From an uncultured Collinsella sp. (GTDB lineage: Bacteria > Actinomycetota > Coriobacteriia > Coriobacteriales > Coriobacteriaceae), in the NCBI GenBank assembly GCA_958433005.1, contig CAUAWV010000012.1:1-51786 (forward strand): a stretch of 51,786 bases of DNA, read 5' to 3'. Below, one piece after another: positions 9,351 to 17,441 of the stretch. The number at the start of each line of letters is the position of its first letter. Positions within the stretch are counted from its first letter, which is position 1. The position numbers were made by a program, and so were the translations under genes. Under the pieces are notes generated by a model. That model saw only the letters and a program-made list of their open reading frames with translations, had not been told where the DNA came from and searched no databases.

Positions 9351-9376
9351 CTAATACGTTATATAAGTGGTATTAG
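9351..9376. promoter_or_regulatory. Inverted repeat, possible operator upstream of the DUF554 gene
   Basis: Perfect 7-bp arms CTAATAC (9351-9357) and GTATTAG (9370-9376) flank a 12-bp AT-rich centre with TTATATAA. It lies 70 bp upstream of the DUF554 start and just after the end of the secreted-protein gene at 9400. It could be an operator overlapping a promoter; no regulator is identified. Confidence 0.35.
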
Positions 9377-9399
9377 GAATGATGCGCAGCATTTAAGCC

Positions 9400-10830
9400 T
9401 CAGGTGGTTGTCGGGACATAGGGGTAGTAGTCAAAGCGCAGTGTCATAAGCCGCTGCGGGGATTCAATAGCCGCGGCGATAATATTGGCATCGCGGGCAC
9501 GATCAAACCCTTCGAGTTCGATCTGATACGAGACGTCTTGCATAATGTCCAGACGTCGCCAGGCTAGAAGTGTGTCGCCATCGAATTCCAAGGTCTTGCC
9601 TCCGTCTGGGGCAACGGCGTATAGACGCAGTTTAGCGGTGGTTGCAGGGTCGACAACCGTGACCTTTTTAATTTCGTTTCGAGTATTCTTGGCGCCCAAC
9701 AAGGTGAGCAGCGTTGGGGCCACGACCTCGCCCGATGGCAAATAGACGACTTCGATGGATTCGGGAAATGCGATGATGGCCGACTTGCGGACGGGCTGAT
9801 TGGCGGCGGCAACTTCGATGTTTGCAGCATCGATGACCTCTGTGTGGTCGAGGGCGGCAAGCACGCAGCAGTTACCTTCATCGATCTCCTGAGGATCAGC
9901 AAGCCCCAGACTGTCCGCGAGCTCGGGATCGTTTGGACCGGTAGCGGGCTCATTCGGTGCTTCGAAAGAAGCTGGGACGCTGTTTGTCGGCGACGGCGTG
10001 TCGCCCGCACCTGCTTCTTTGTCCGTGCTCTCTTCTTGTATGGTTGCGTTGATGGGTTCGTCGTTTGAGGGGAGCGTCTTGGCGTCAAGCGCGGAGGGGA
10101 CAATCCCGACGGCTCCGGATCCGTTCCACTCCATCTCGAGAAGCGCCGGGTCGGCAAGAATGCGTTGCCTGCCTAGCGTCTGGGTATCGATCGCAATAGG
10201 GCCTGCCTCCGTCCCGCGCGTAAGGCTGAGCGATCCGGCCGGCTTCTCGAAATGAATGTCTGTGTCTTCGGTACTGGCGGCGTAGAACAGCAGGGATGCT
10301 TCTCCCGCCGCGATGGCATCGGTGCCCGCCTTGGTCAGCCGCAGCGATGCCGTGAATGAGAGGGTGGGCTGCACATCGTCTGCATTCGCGGCGGCGCAGC
10401 CCAGACATATACCGCCTCCTTTCTCGAAAAACGCACCGTCGAAGGCGACCTTCGCTCCGTTCGCCGAGTCATCGACCGAAGCGATATCGATGCGCAACCC
10501 CAAATCGCACGGATCGCCATCTGCATCGAGCACAATCGAGCGCCACGTGCAGACGGCGCACCCCGCCTGGGAGCCGTTTGCCTTGTTCGAACGATTGATA
10601 TCCACGACTATCGAGCCGTCCGTATTACGACGAAGGCATCCCGAGGTTGAGATTGCGGCCTGTGCGAACGAAAAACGCTTGCACGCAATGGCGCTCGACG
10701 GATTTGGTGCGGAGCTTAGGGCTGCTGGTAAGGAGTCTGCCATGACGGGAGTCGCCCAAGCGGCGACAGGCGTTCCGGTTGCGAGCGCGCCGCAGAGTGC
10801 GACGACGGGCAAAAGGTTCTTCGATGCCAT
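9400..10830 (-). CDS. Large secreted protein of unknown function
   Basis: A 476-residue protein with a clear signal peptide: positively charged start, hydrophobic LLPVVALCGALATG, and an AWA-type cleavage site near residues 25-27. The mature part is beta-rich in appearance, with two CxxC-type pairs (CAVC near residue 95, CLGC near 147) and a GNCC motif further on. An acidic Pro/Thr/Glu-rich linker lies around 270-310 and a second beta-rich region follows. The C-terminus ends in YYPYVPTTT, with no membrane anchor and no sortase motif, so it is probably released or held by a partner. The ATG is preceded by AAGGAG at good spacing. It is last in a five-gene envelope cluster, 18 bp after the gene upstream. 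I do not recognise a family. Confidence 0.7.
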   Translation of the reverse strand: MASKNLLPVVALCGALATGTPVAAWATPVMADSLPAALSSAPNPSSAIACKRFSFAQAAISTSGCLRRNTDGSIVVDINRSNKANGSQAGCAVCTWRSIVLDADGDPCDLGLRIDIASVDDSANGAKVAFDGAFFEKGGGICLGCAAANADDVQPTLSFTASLRLTKAGTDAIAAGEASLLFYAASTEDTDIHFEKPAGSLSLTRGTEAGPIAIDTQTLGRQRILADPALLEMEWNGSGAVGIVPSALDAKTLPSNDEPINATIQEESTDKEAGAGDTPSPTNSVPASFEAPNEPATGPNDPELADSLGLADPQEIDEGNCCVLAALDHTEVIDAANIEVAAANQPVRKSAIIAFPESIEVVYLPSGEVVAPTLLTLLGAKNTRNEIKKVTVVDPATTAKLRLYAVAPDGGKTLEFDGDTLLAWRRLDIMQDVSYQIELEGFDRARDANIIAAAIESPQRLMTLRFDYYPYVPTTT

Positions 10831-10848
10831 GGGGTCTCCTTAGCTAAT

Positions 10849-11127
10849 TTAGTGCGGCCTGTCCGTGTTTCGTTTCTGGCTGCGTTTGATGTGCAGACCG
10901 AGGCCGGCGGTTCCCGCACCTGCTGCCGTGGCGCCTGCTGCCAAGAGCCATCGTCTGTCGTCTGTCTGTGCCAACGGTTCCTTGCAGTTGCCGCGGTCGA
11001 GCTCCGAGAGGTCGACCGTCACTTGCGTGGCGGCCTGCGCCTGTTCTTGCTGGGCAAAGGCCATGGCTGGCCCAAACGCTAGGATACTGACGGCGGCCAG
11101 GGCGACGGCCTTATGCCGTGTGCGCAC
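10849..11127 (-). CDS. Small secreted, membrane-anchored protein with a sorting-signal-like tail
   Basis: With the GTG at 11127 as start this is a 92-residue protein. It has a signal peptide (RTRHK, hydrophobic core, AFA cleavage site), about 30 mature residues, then LAQTD, a hydrophobic span rich in Ala and Gly, and a basic tail HIKRSQKR. That order (pentapeptide, hydrophobic span, positive tail) is the cell-wall sorting signal layout, but the pentapeptide has D where LPXTG or LAXTG has G. An in-frame TTG at 11157 would add ten residues before the signal peptide, which looks less natural. The start overlaps the preceding gene by 17 bp, so translation is probably coupled. The protein may be a wall-linked anchor for the secreted products beside it; that role is inferred. 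Confidence 0.6.
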   Translation of the reverse strand: MRTRHKAVALAAVSILAFGPAMAFAQQEQAQAATQVTVDLSELDRGNCKEPLAQTDDRRWLLAAGATAAGAGTAGLGLHIKRSQKRNTDRPH

Positions 11128-11710
11128 CGGGCTCGACCGTCCAGGTGATCGTTGCAACCTGATCGCCTTCGCCGGTTACGCGGAAGATGTCGCGCGTGAC
11201 GCGGGCGACGTTTCCGCTTGTCTTGAGCTTAATTTTGTCCGTGCCGCCGGCAATGCCCTGGTAGCCCATGTCGAAGGCTGCATTCTTGGAAAGATCGAGG
11301 CCCGTCTCCTGCATTGCGGCGCTGGCGTTCTGGAGTGCGCCGTCGGGGCCGACCTTAAAGTCGATGGAATTCTGCGCGGTTCCGGCCTTGGCGTCGGCGG
11401 CAATGGTCCAGGTGTTCATGGCGTCGATCTTCATGTTGGTGACATGGATGCCGTAGGCCGAATGATTGTCGATGGTGGTCGCGTCTTCTGAGGGGCCCTG
11501 AAGCGTGCCGTCGGCCTTGGCGACGAAGGGAATAACCGTCGGAACTTTGAACTCTACGTTGTCGATCTCGGTCCTGACCATTACTTTCGTGGTTCCAACG
11601 CGCCCGGCTGCCAGAGCTGGCGTCGGGGCGGCGCCCATTGCGAGCGCGAGCGCGAGCCCTGCGCCCACGACGAGCGCTCTGGCTCCGTTCATGTTCCTGG
11701 TGATGTCCAT
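11111..11710 (-). CDS. Secreted beta-rich protein of unknown function
   Basis: A 199-residue protein with a typical signal peptide: basic start, hydrophobic core ALVVGAGLALALAMG and a cleavage site after ALAAG. The mature part alternates hydrophobic and polar residues as in a beta-sandwich. It carries VEFKVPTVIPFVAKADGT followed by a hydrated Asn/Thr-rich strand (TIDNHSAYGIHVTNM). Proteins of this look are found on Gram-positive surfaces next to small membrane proteins; I cannot name the family. AAAGGA sits six bases before the ATG. The preceding gene ends 90 bp upstream and the following gene overlaps its end. It could be a shed or polymerising surface subunit. Confidence 0.65.
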   Translation of the reverse strand: MDITRNMNGARALVVGAGLALALAMGAAPTPALAAGRVGTTKVMVRTEIDNVEFKVPTVIPFVAKADGTLQGPSEDATTIDNHSAYGIHVTNMKIDAMNTWTIAADAKAGTAQNSIDFKVGPDGALQNASAAMQETGLDLSKNAAFDMGYQGIAGGTDKIKLKTSGNVARVTRDIFRVTGEGDQVATITWTVEPGAHTA

Positions 11711-11800
11711 GGTCGTTCCTTTCTATTCGCCGCGGGCCGTCCCCGCGATGATTGGACGAATGCTGGTGAATTGCGTGCGGTGCCGCGTCGGCCGAAAAAG

Positions 11801-12310
11801 CTAGTTCTCGGCTTGCTCAACCCGTACCCTGACACGTGTCGGATTGCCGTGGCTGTCGAGGGTCTTGGCATCGAGTGCCTGGATCTCGATGTATGCCTCG
11901 CCTTCTTTGATGTCGCCGGCGGGGCACGTCTCGATTGTCTTGCCGGTCTCGACCACACCGGATTCGTACATGGTCTCGTCGTTTTGGATGACGCGGAATC
12001 GCTGGGGAAATTTATTGTCTTGGACGTTTTGCACGTTGACGCGCAGCTTGCCGTCCTCCTGTAGCTGAGCGACCGGCGCGACCGAAATCGTCATCATGTT
12101 GTCGCGGACGATGGCATCGAGCTCATCTTGGATTTCTTGTCGCGATTTGCCCTCTGCCGTCGTGACTGAGGCGCCCGCTTCGGGCACGGGCTGCGACTGC
12201 CAGGCGTATAGCCCTACGGCGATGAGGGCGCAGACGATAGCCAGGCAGACAACGACGAGTTTCTTGCGACGCCCCAGTCCTGCGAGGCGGGGCGGCTTCT
12301 TCGCACTCAT
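11801..12310 (-). CDS. Type II membrane protein with an extracytoplasmic domain
   Basis: A 169-residue protein. A strongly basic N-terminus (KKPPRLAGLGRRKK) precedes one hydrophobic span (LVVVCLAIVCALIAVGLYAW, about 17-36), so the rest should face outside. The outer domain (about 60-165) looks beta-rich, with KLRVNVQNVQDNKFPQRFRV, then YESGVVETGKTIE and an Ala-rich strand, a pattern like small immunoglobulin-type envelope domains. The start is fixed by the ATGA overlap with the preceding 98-residue gene, indicating tight coupling. The function is unknown; membership of the secreted cluster suggests a role in assembling or anchoring the neighbouring products. Confidence 0.65.
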   Translation of the reverse strand: MSAKKPPRLAGLGRRKKLVVVCLAIVCALIAVGLYAWQSQPVPEAGASVTTAEGKSRQEIQDELDAIVRDNMMTISVAPVAQLQEDGKLRVNVQNVQDNKFPQRFRVIQNDETMYESGVVETGKTIETCPAGDIKEGEAYIEIQALDAKTLDSHGNPTRVRVRVEQAEN

Positions 12311-12603
12311 GCGGCGTCCTTGGTGGTGTAGACACGTGCGAACGTGGACGGGTCCGCTCCAAAGAGCATGTGAAGCATCAGGCGGCGCGAGTAGATGAGC
12401 TCGTCAAAGTCGTGAGGGAGCTCGATGTCGTGGATACGCGCGATGTGGTGGGCGAGCGCCGAGAACGACTCGGGGTCGCAGATAACATCGGTGGTGACGT
12501 GGTAGACCGCCGTATCGGGGAACGCCTCTTCGTCGAAAGGCAGGAGATAGGGATCGTCGTCGACCTCGATGGCGACGCCGTACTGGGGCCAGTAATATGC
12601 CAT
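12307..12603 (-). CDS. Small acidic hypothetical protein, first gene of the envelope cluster
   Basis: A 98-residue soluble, acidic protein without signal peptide or membrane span. It opens MAYYWPQYGVAIEVDDDPYL and has a helical middle with a His-rich patch (LAHHIARIHDIELPHDFDE). Several His and Asp residues could bind metal, but no known motif is recognised. The ATG has GGGAGG at ideal spacing and its TGA overlaps the ATG of the membrane protein downstream. As the leading gene of a cluster of exported proteins it may be regulatory or a cytoplasmic assembly factor; that is guesswork. Confidence 0.6.
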   Translation of the reverse strand: MAYYWPQYGVAIEVDDDPYLLPFDEEAFPDTAVYHVTTDVICDPESFSALAHHIARIHDIELPHDFDELIYSRRLMLHMLFGADPSTFARVYTTKDAA

Positions 12604-12677
12604 GGGAACCTCCCTGCTTCTGGGGCCAAAACTTCTATCGGTTTTGGTTGTCGACGCCGACCGTATCAGCCGCTACT

Positions 12678-12713
12678 TGACCAATTTCTGACCAAATGCT
12701 TGACGGATTGACA
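12678..12713 (+). promoter_or_regulatory. Repeated TGAC boxes with a TTGACA hexamer in the divergent spacer
   Basis: The 346-bp spacer 12604-12949 separates the secreted cluster (minus) from the lactate dehydrogenase operon (plus). It holds four TGAC words: TGACCAAT (12678), TGACCAAAT (12689), TGACGGAT (12701) and TGACA (12709). The first two are 11 bp apart, about one helical turn. TTGACA at 12708-12713 is a perfect -35 hexamer but the -10 at 17 bp (TGGAAA) is poor. I see nothing else definite in the spacer and no convincing gene. Confidence 0.35.
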
Positions 12714-12949
12714 TCTCCGCAGGTAAAAGGTGGAAAAAATAACTTCAACTTTTTTCGAGCGACAATCGAGCGGTCGGCGACGGCGGGGCGATATGTGTCA
12801 AAAGCATCGTCTGCCGAGGAAGCCTTGCCGTTCGCCGAATTGCACAAACGTAAAAATCGCCAATTATGGAGACGGTCTCGAACACGTCGACGAAACGATG
12901 CGGTAACATCTCCCTGCAAACACTGTAGTTAGCTAAAGGGGGAGTTCGC

Positions 12950-14551
12950 GTGTCTGCAACCATTAAACCCTTCACCGATGAGTTCGAAGAGTATGGCCGC
13001 GATGAATCTCGTGCATCGGGCGAAGCATCGAGCATCTCGTTTCCGACAACGGAAGACGAGGTCCGTGCCATTTTGGAAACGCTCCATGCCGAGCGTGTCC
13101 CGGTAACGGTTCAGGGCGCCCGAACCGGCCTTGCCGCCGGTGCCGTGCCCCACGGTGGGCATATCCTCAATACTTCCCGTATGAATCGCTACTTGGGCCT
13201 TCGCCGCGATGAACAAGGCCAATTTCTGCTGCGCGTGGAGCCGGGCGTTGTGCTCTCGGAGCTGCGTAAGCAGCTGAGCAAGAAGGTACTGCCGACCGCT
13301 GGTTGGGACCAGGCATCGCTTGAGGCCTACGAGGAGTTCCAAGAGTCCCCCGAGCAGTTCTTTCCCACCGATCCCACCGAGGCATCTGCCTGTCTGGGTG
13401 GCATGGCGGCATGCAACGCCTCCGGCGCCCGCAGCTACGCTTACGGCCCCATGCGCCCGCATATCACGGGACTCCACGTCGCGCTGGCTGATGGCGATTT
13501 GCTTGAGCTTCAGCGCGGCGAGGCTTTTGCCCAGGGCCGCCACCTGTCGCTCGTGACGGCAGAGGGCCGTACGCTCGAGCTCGATCTTCCCGGCTATACC
13601 ATGCCCGAGACAAAAAATGCCTCAGGCTATTTCGTTGCGGACGATATGGACGCCATCGACCTCTTTATCGGCGCGTGCGGCACGCTCGGCGTTATCACCG
13701 AGCTCGAGATTGCCCTGCAGGCGGCGCCTGCGGTCGTTTGGGGTGTGAGTTGCTTTTTCGATAGCGAGGACAAGGCGGTGTCCTTTACCGATTCCGTGCG
13801 CCCTGTCCTGTCCCATGCGGCTGCCATCGAGTACTTCGATGTTGGCGCCCTGGATATTTTACGTCGCCAGCGCGAGCAGTCGACGGCGTTTGCCTCGCTG
13901 CCGGCGCTCGACAAAGAGGCCAAGGTATGTGTCTACGTGGAGCTCGATTGCGATGACGAGGCGCAGGCGACCGAGGAGCTGTACCACTTGGGATGGGTGC
14001 TGGAGCTTGCGGGCGGCCGCGACGATGCGACATGGGTCGCCCGCAACGAAGTCGATCGCGAGTGCCAGCGGTTCTTCCGCCACGCGGTGCCCGAGAGCGT
14101 CAACATGCTCATTGACGAGCGTCGCCGCACCGACCCCACCATTACCAAGCTGGGATCGGATATGTCGGTGCCCAATGCACACCTTGCCGATGTCGTGGCC
14201 CTCTATCGCCGCACGCTGGCCGAAAGCGGGCTTGAGTCTGCTGCCTGGGGACACATCGGGAACAACCATCTGCATGTGAACATCCTGCCGCGCGATGCGC
14301 AAGACTACCGTCGTGGTGGAGAGCTCTTTGCCCAGTGGGCTTCCGAGGTCACGGCCATGGGCGGTGCCGTTTCTGCCGAACACGGCGTCGGCAAGATCAA
14401 GGCGGGCTTCTTGGAGACGATGTACGGCCACGAGGCCATGGTCGAGTCGGCGCGTCTCAAACTCCAGCTTGATCCTGCCGGCCAGCTGGGTCGCGGCAAC
14501 CTGTTTACGGAGAAGCTCTTGGATGAACTCGTCCAGAAAGGGGGCGCGTGA
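12950..14551 (+). CDS. FAD-linked 2-hydroxyacid (probably lactate) dehydrogenase, LctD/GlcD-like
   Basis: A 533-residue soluble flavoenzyme. The N-terminal FAD-binding domain of the PCMH type is clear (VPVTVQGARTGLAAGAV near residue 50, ASGARSYAYGPMRPHI near 157). The C-terminal FAD-oxidase domain carries WGHIGNNHLHVN and SAEHGVGKIKAGF, including conserved active-site histidines of D-lactate and glycolate dehydrogenases. The GTG start has AAAGGGGGA upstream. The gene overlaps the EtfB gene, and EtfA follows, so electrons from the hydroxyacid most likely pass to the flavoprotein pair. This matches the lactate dehydrogenase-Etf complex described in Acetobacterium woodii (LctD with LctB and LctC), although gene order differs. 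The substrate could also be glycolate or 2-hydroxyglutarate. The flavoenzyme family is certain; lactate is the best guess. Confidence 0.85.
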   Translation: MSATIKPFTDEFEEYGRDESRASGEASSISFPTTEDEVRAILETLHAERVPVTVQGARTGLAAGAVPHGGHILNTSRMNRYLGLRRDEQGQFLLRVEPGVVLSELRKQLSKKVLPTAGWDQASLEAYEEFQESPEQFFPTDPTEASACLGGMAACNASGARSYAYGPMRPHITGLHVALADGDLLELQRGEAFAQGRHLSLVTAEGRTLELDLPGYTMPETKNASGYFVADDMDAIDLFIGACGTLGVITELEIALQAAPAVVWGVSCFFDSEDKAVSFTDSVRPVLSHAAAIEYFDVGALDILRRQREQSTAFASLPALDKEAKVCVYVELDCDDEAQATEELYHLGWVLELAGGRDDATWVARNEVDRECQRFFRHAVPESVNMLIDERRRTDPTITKLGSDMSVPNAHLADVVALYRRTLAESGLESAAWGHIGNNHLHVNILPRDAQDYRRGGELFAQWASEVTAMGGAVSAEHGVGKIKAGFLETMYGHEAMVESARLKLQLDPAGQLGRGNLFTEKLLDELVQKGGA

Positions 14552-14553
14552 AG

Positions 14554-15369
14554 ATGAGTGATTTCCATATGGTGGTGTGCGTCAAGGCGGTGCCCGGAAG
14601 CACCGAGGTCAAGATGGACCCCAAGACCAATACTATCGTGCGTGATGGCAAGCAGGCGGTCGTTAATCCCTTCGATGCAAGTGCCCTCGAATGTGCGCTA
14701 GCGCTGAAGGACGACTTTATCGGCTTTGGCATGGACGTGCGTGTGACGGTGGTGTCGATGGGCATCCCCGCGACCGAATCGCTGCTGCGCGACTGCATCG
14801 CCCGCGGTGCCGACGACGCGCTGCTGCTGACCGATCGCGCCTTTGCGGGCGCCGATACCCTAGCCACCACCTATGCCCTCAAATGCGGCATCGAGGCACT
14901 CGATGAGGACTTTGACCTGCTCATCTGCGGCAAGATGGCAGTGGACGGCGATACGGCCCAGATCGGCCCCGAGCTGGCCGGCGCCTTTGGGGTCCCCTGC
15001 GTGACCGACGTGAGCTGTGTGCAGAGCGCGGGATTTACGACGTGTGGCTCGCTGGCGCTCGTTCACGGCTGCGATGCCGGCGAGGAGACGGTGTACCTGG
15101 AGATGCCGTGTGCGATGACGACCGCCAAGGAGATTGGCCAGCTGCGCATGCCGAGTATTGCCGGTATTCGCGCGGCCGAGGATGCAGACGTGCGTGTGGC
15201 CAGCGCTGCCGACGTAAACGCCGATCCCTCGCGTTGCGGCCTTGCCGGATCACCGACGCAGGTCGTGCGCTCGTTTGTGCCCGACCGTGACCAAACGTGC
15301 GAGGCCGTTGAGGGAACGGCGTCCGAGCAGGCGGTAAAACTTGCCAAGATTATTGAGGGGATGGCATAG
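14554..15369 (+). CDS. etfB: Electron transfer flavoprotein beta subunit (EtfB)
   Basis: About 271 residues. The N-terminal VVCVKAVPGSTEVKMDPKT and VNPFDASALECAL are standard EtfB sequence. CGKMAVDGDTAQIGPELAG near residue 130 is the nucleotide-site loop, and the DGDTAQ form is the one I associate with bifurcating-type EtfB (recollection, not searched). A GTG at 14548 overlaps the dehydrogenase stop and could also serve. The ATG at 14554 is preferred because AAAGGGGG is then about nine bases away. Its partner EtfA begins directly after the stop. The pair should carry FAD and link the hydroxyacid dehydrogenase to NAD and ferredoxin. Confidence 0.88.
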   Translation: MSDFHMVVCVKAVPGSTEVKMDPKTNTIVRDGKQAVVNPFDASALECALALKDDFIGFGMDVRVTVVSMGIPATESLLRDCIARGADDALLLTDRAFAGADTLATTYALKCGIEALDEDFDLLICGKMAVDGDTAQIGPELAGAFGVPCVTDVSCVQSAGFTTCGSLALVHGCDAGEETVYLEMPCAMTTAKEIGQLRMPSIAGIRAAEDADVRVASAADVNADPSRCGLAGSPTQVVRSFVPDRDQTCEAVEGTASEQAVKLAKIIEGMA

Positions 15370-16575
15370 ATGAGCGGGCTGATTATCGATAGCGAAGCCT
15401 GTATCGGCTGCGGTCGCTGCGTTCGCGCCTGCGCCTCGGGCGGCATTGTGGTGGAGGGTGAGCGCCCCAATCGCTGTGCCCGCGTAACCGACGGCTGTAT
15501 CCTGTGCGGTGGGTGCGTCGACGCCTGCCCCGTCAACGCCATCTCGATTGAGCGCGACGAGGCCGCCGGCGCGGCAGACCTTGACGCATATCGAGACATC
15601 TGGATCTTCGTGCAGACTGACGAGCACGATGCCGTTGCATCCGTGGCCTTCGAGCTCATGGGCAAGGGGCGCGAGCTTGCCGATGCCCGCGGCTGCCGTC
15701 TGGTGGCACTGGTCGGCATGAGCCCCGAGGGCTCACTCGGGGACCTGGAGCATCTGATTTGCGCCGGTGCGGACGAAGTTCTGGTCTGTCGTGACGAGCG
15801 CCTGCGTCAGAACGACGCGGAGGTCTACGCTCGCTTGATCTGCGATTTGGTAGCCGAGCGCAAGCCCGAGGCCATTCTGTACGGCGCGACCGCCTTTGGT
15901 CGCGAGCTGGCGCCCGGTGTGGCCGTGCGCTTGCAGACGGGTCTTACGGCCGATTGCACGGTGCTTTCTATGGATACGGAGACGGGTCTGCTGCAGCAGA
16001 CGCGCCCGGCGTTTGGCGGCAACCTGATGGCCACCATTATCTGCCCCAACCACCGTCCTCAGATGGCAACGGTGCGCCCCGGCATCTTTAAGGCGCCCGA
16101 GTTTGACTATAGCCGCTCCGGCACGATTACCCAGGTAGTGCTTGCGGATGACGTTAAGGCCCGCGTCGAGATCTCGATTCCCGCCGAGGAGTGGGGACAG
16201 CAGGCCTCAATTGCCGATGCCGAGCGTCTGGTCGTGGTGGGCCGCGGCATCGGCTCCAAGAAGAATCTGCCCCTGATGCGAAAGCTCGCCGATGCCCTGG
16301 GTGCCGAGTTTGGTTGCACGCGTCCCATTGTGGAGGCAGGCTGGTTGGAGTATCGCCACCAAATTGGCCAGACGGGTGTATCGGTCTCGCCCAAGCTCCT
16401 CGTGAGCATCGGTGTCTCGGGCGCTATCCAGCATCTCGCCGGCATCGGTGGAGCGGAGTGCATTGTCGCCATCAATGAGGACCCGGATGCCCCCATCTTT
16501 GGTGCCGCCCAGTACAAGGTCGTCGGCGATGCCGTTGAGATCGTTGAGGAGCTGCTGGCTCAGCTTGAGCGCTAA
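15370..16575 (+). CDS. etfA: Electron transfer flavoprotein alpha subunit with N-terminal ferredoxin domain
   Basis: A 401-residue fusion. The first 65 residues form a two-cluster ferredoxin-like domain: CIGCGRCVRAC and CILCGGCVDACPVNAI are classic 4Fe-4S motifs. The rest is EtfA, ending in the FAD-binding domain with VVGRGIGSKKNLPLM, QIGQTGVSVSPKLLVSIGVS, GAIQHLAG and AINEDPDAPIFGAA. EtfA proteins with an added ferredoxin domain occur in electron-bifurcating or confurcating complexes such as LctC of the acetogenic lactate dehydrogenase. Here it sits third in an operon with a lactate-type dehydrogenase and EtfB. The ATG directly follows the EtfB stop. The domain call is certain; the energetic mode is inferred. 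Confidence 0.9.
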   Translation: MSGLIIDSEACIGCGRCVRACASGGIVVEGERPNRCARVTDGCILCGGCVDACPVNAISIERDEAAGAADLDAYRDIWIFVQTDEHDAVASVAFELMGKGRELADARGCRLVALVGMSPEGSLGDLEHLICAGADEVLVCRDERLRQNDAEVYARLICDLVAERKPEAILYGATAFGRELAPGVAVRLQTGLTADCTVLSMDTETGLLQQTRPAFGGNLMATIICPNHRPQMATVRPGIFKAPEFDYSRSGTITQVVLADDVKARVEISIPAEEWGQQASIADAERLVVVGRGIGSKKNLPLMRKLADALGAEFGCTRPIVEAGWLEYRHQIGQTGVSVSPKLLVSIGVSGAIQHLAGIGGAECIVAINEDPDAPIFGAAQYKVVGDAVEIVEELLAQLER

Positions 16576-17384
16576 GCGCGCGTCAGCCAGTCGCGCATCT
16601 CGTCCTTTAGGCGGCTCCAGGTTGCCTGCGTGGCGGGGTCGGTAAAGGGCCGCGTAATGCCAAAGGGCGCGTCGAGCAGGCGGTGGATATCGCCCTGTTT
16701 GCGCGCCAGCGCGCGGCTCGCTGGATAGACGAGCTCAAACATAAAGCAGATGAGTCCCACCAGGTAGTCTGCGGGCTCATCGCGCTCATCGCGTGCGACG
16801 CAGCGGTGCTCGTCAAAGGCGGTAAGCGCCGGTGTCGAGAAGTGGCTGGCGAGAAACGTGTCCTCATCCACCTTGAGGATGGTGTCGACGGTGCTGTCGG
16901 CGATGGTGCGCATAATGTCGATCTTGTCGCCATCGCGCACGATCTCGCAGAAGCTCCGTGTACGGGTGTCGAGTTCCGTGGGCAGGCGAAAATCACTGTG
17001 GTGGGCGATGCTCGCGCGGATCAGTTCGTCCTCTGCCGGGTCATCGATAAAGTCGCGGATGCTCGTTACGGCGGGTGCATCGGCGGGATTCTCGCCAAAG
17101 AGGACCTCGATGCCCAGCGCTGCATGGCTCATGCTCTCGGCGTCCTTAAAGGTGTCCCAGTGCCGCAACTGCTCAAAGCGGCCCATATCGTGTAGCAGGC
17201 CGCAAAGCCATGCCAGGTCAATATCTTCTGACGACCAGCCCTGCTCGCGCGCTACGGCATCGCATGCCTCGGCCACGTGGTACGTATGCTCGATTTTGAG
17301 CGCGATGCGTGGGTTGGTGGCGTCGTAGGCATCGGTGTAGCTTTTGAAGGCCGCGCGCGCCCGGTCTCGATCGATAGCTGTCAT
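16572..17384 (-). CDS. HD-domain metal-dependent phosphohydrolase
   Basis: A 270-residue soluble protein. The metal-binding HD motif is in LAWLCGLLHDMGRFEQL (about residues 57-73), preceded by the histidine of KIEHTYHVAE and followed by a conserved histidine-containing IAHHSDFRLP and an aspartate near RDGDKIDIMR. This is the set of ligands expected for the family, which hydrolyses nucleotides or phosphodiesters. No partner domain is fused, so the substrate is unknown. AGGAAG precedes the ATG. It converges on etfA with a four-base overlap and is divergent from azlC. Confidence 0.8.
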   Translation of the reverse strand: MTAIDRDRARAAFKSYTDAYDATNPRIALKIEHTYHVAEACDAVAREQGWSSEDIDLAWLCGLLHDMGRFEQLRHWDTFKDAESMSHAALGIEVLFGENPADAPAVTSIRDFIDDPAEDELIRASIAHHSDFRLPTELDTRTRSFCEIVRDGDKIDIMRTIADSTVDTILKVDEDTFLASHFSTPALTAFDEHRCVARDERDEPADYLVGLICFMFELVYPASRALARKQGDIHRLLDAPFGITRPFTDPATQATWSRLKDEMRDWLTRA

Positions 17385-17441
17385 AATGACTTCCTAAAAA
17401 GTTGTGTCTTTCGATCCGGTGGCAATTGTAGGTGAACTTTA

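Noticed and set aside
12635..12919. A 94-residue minus-strand frame in the spacer before the lactate dehydrogenase gene
   Set aside because: No ribosome binding site, no domain; it overlaps the regulatory region.
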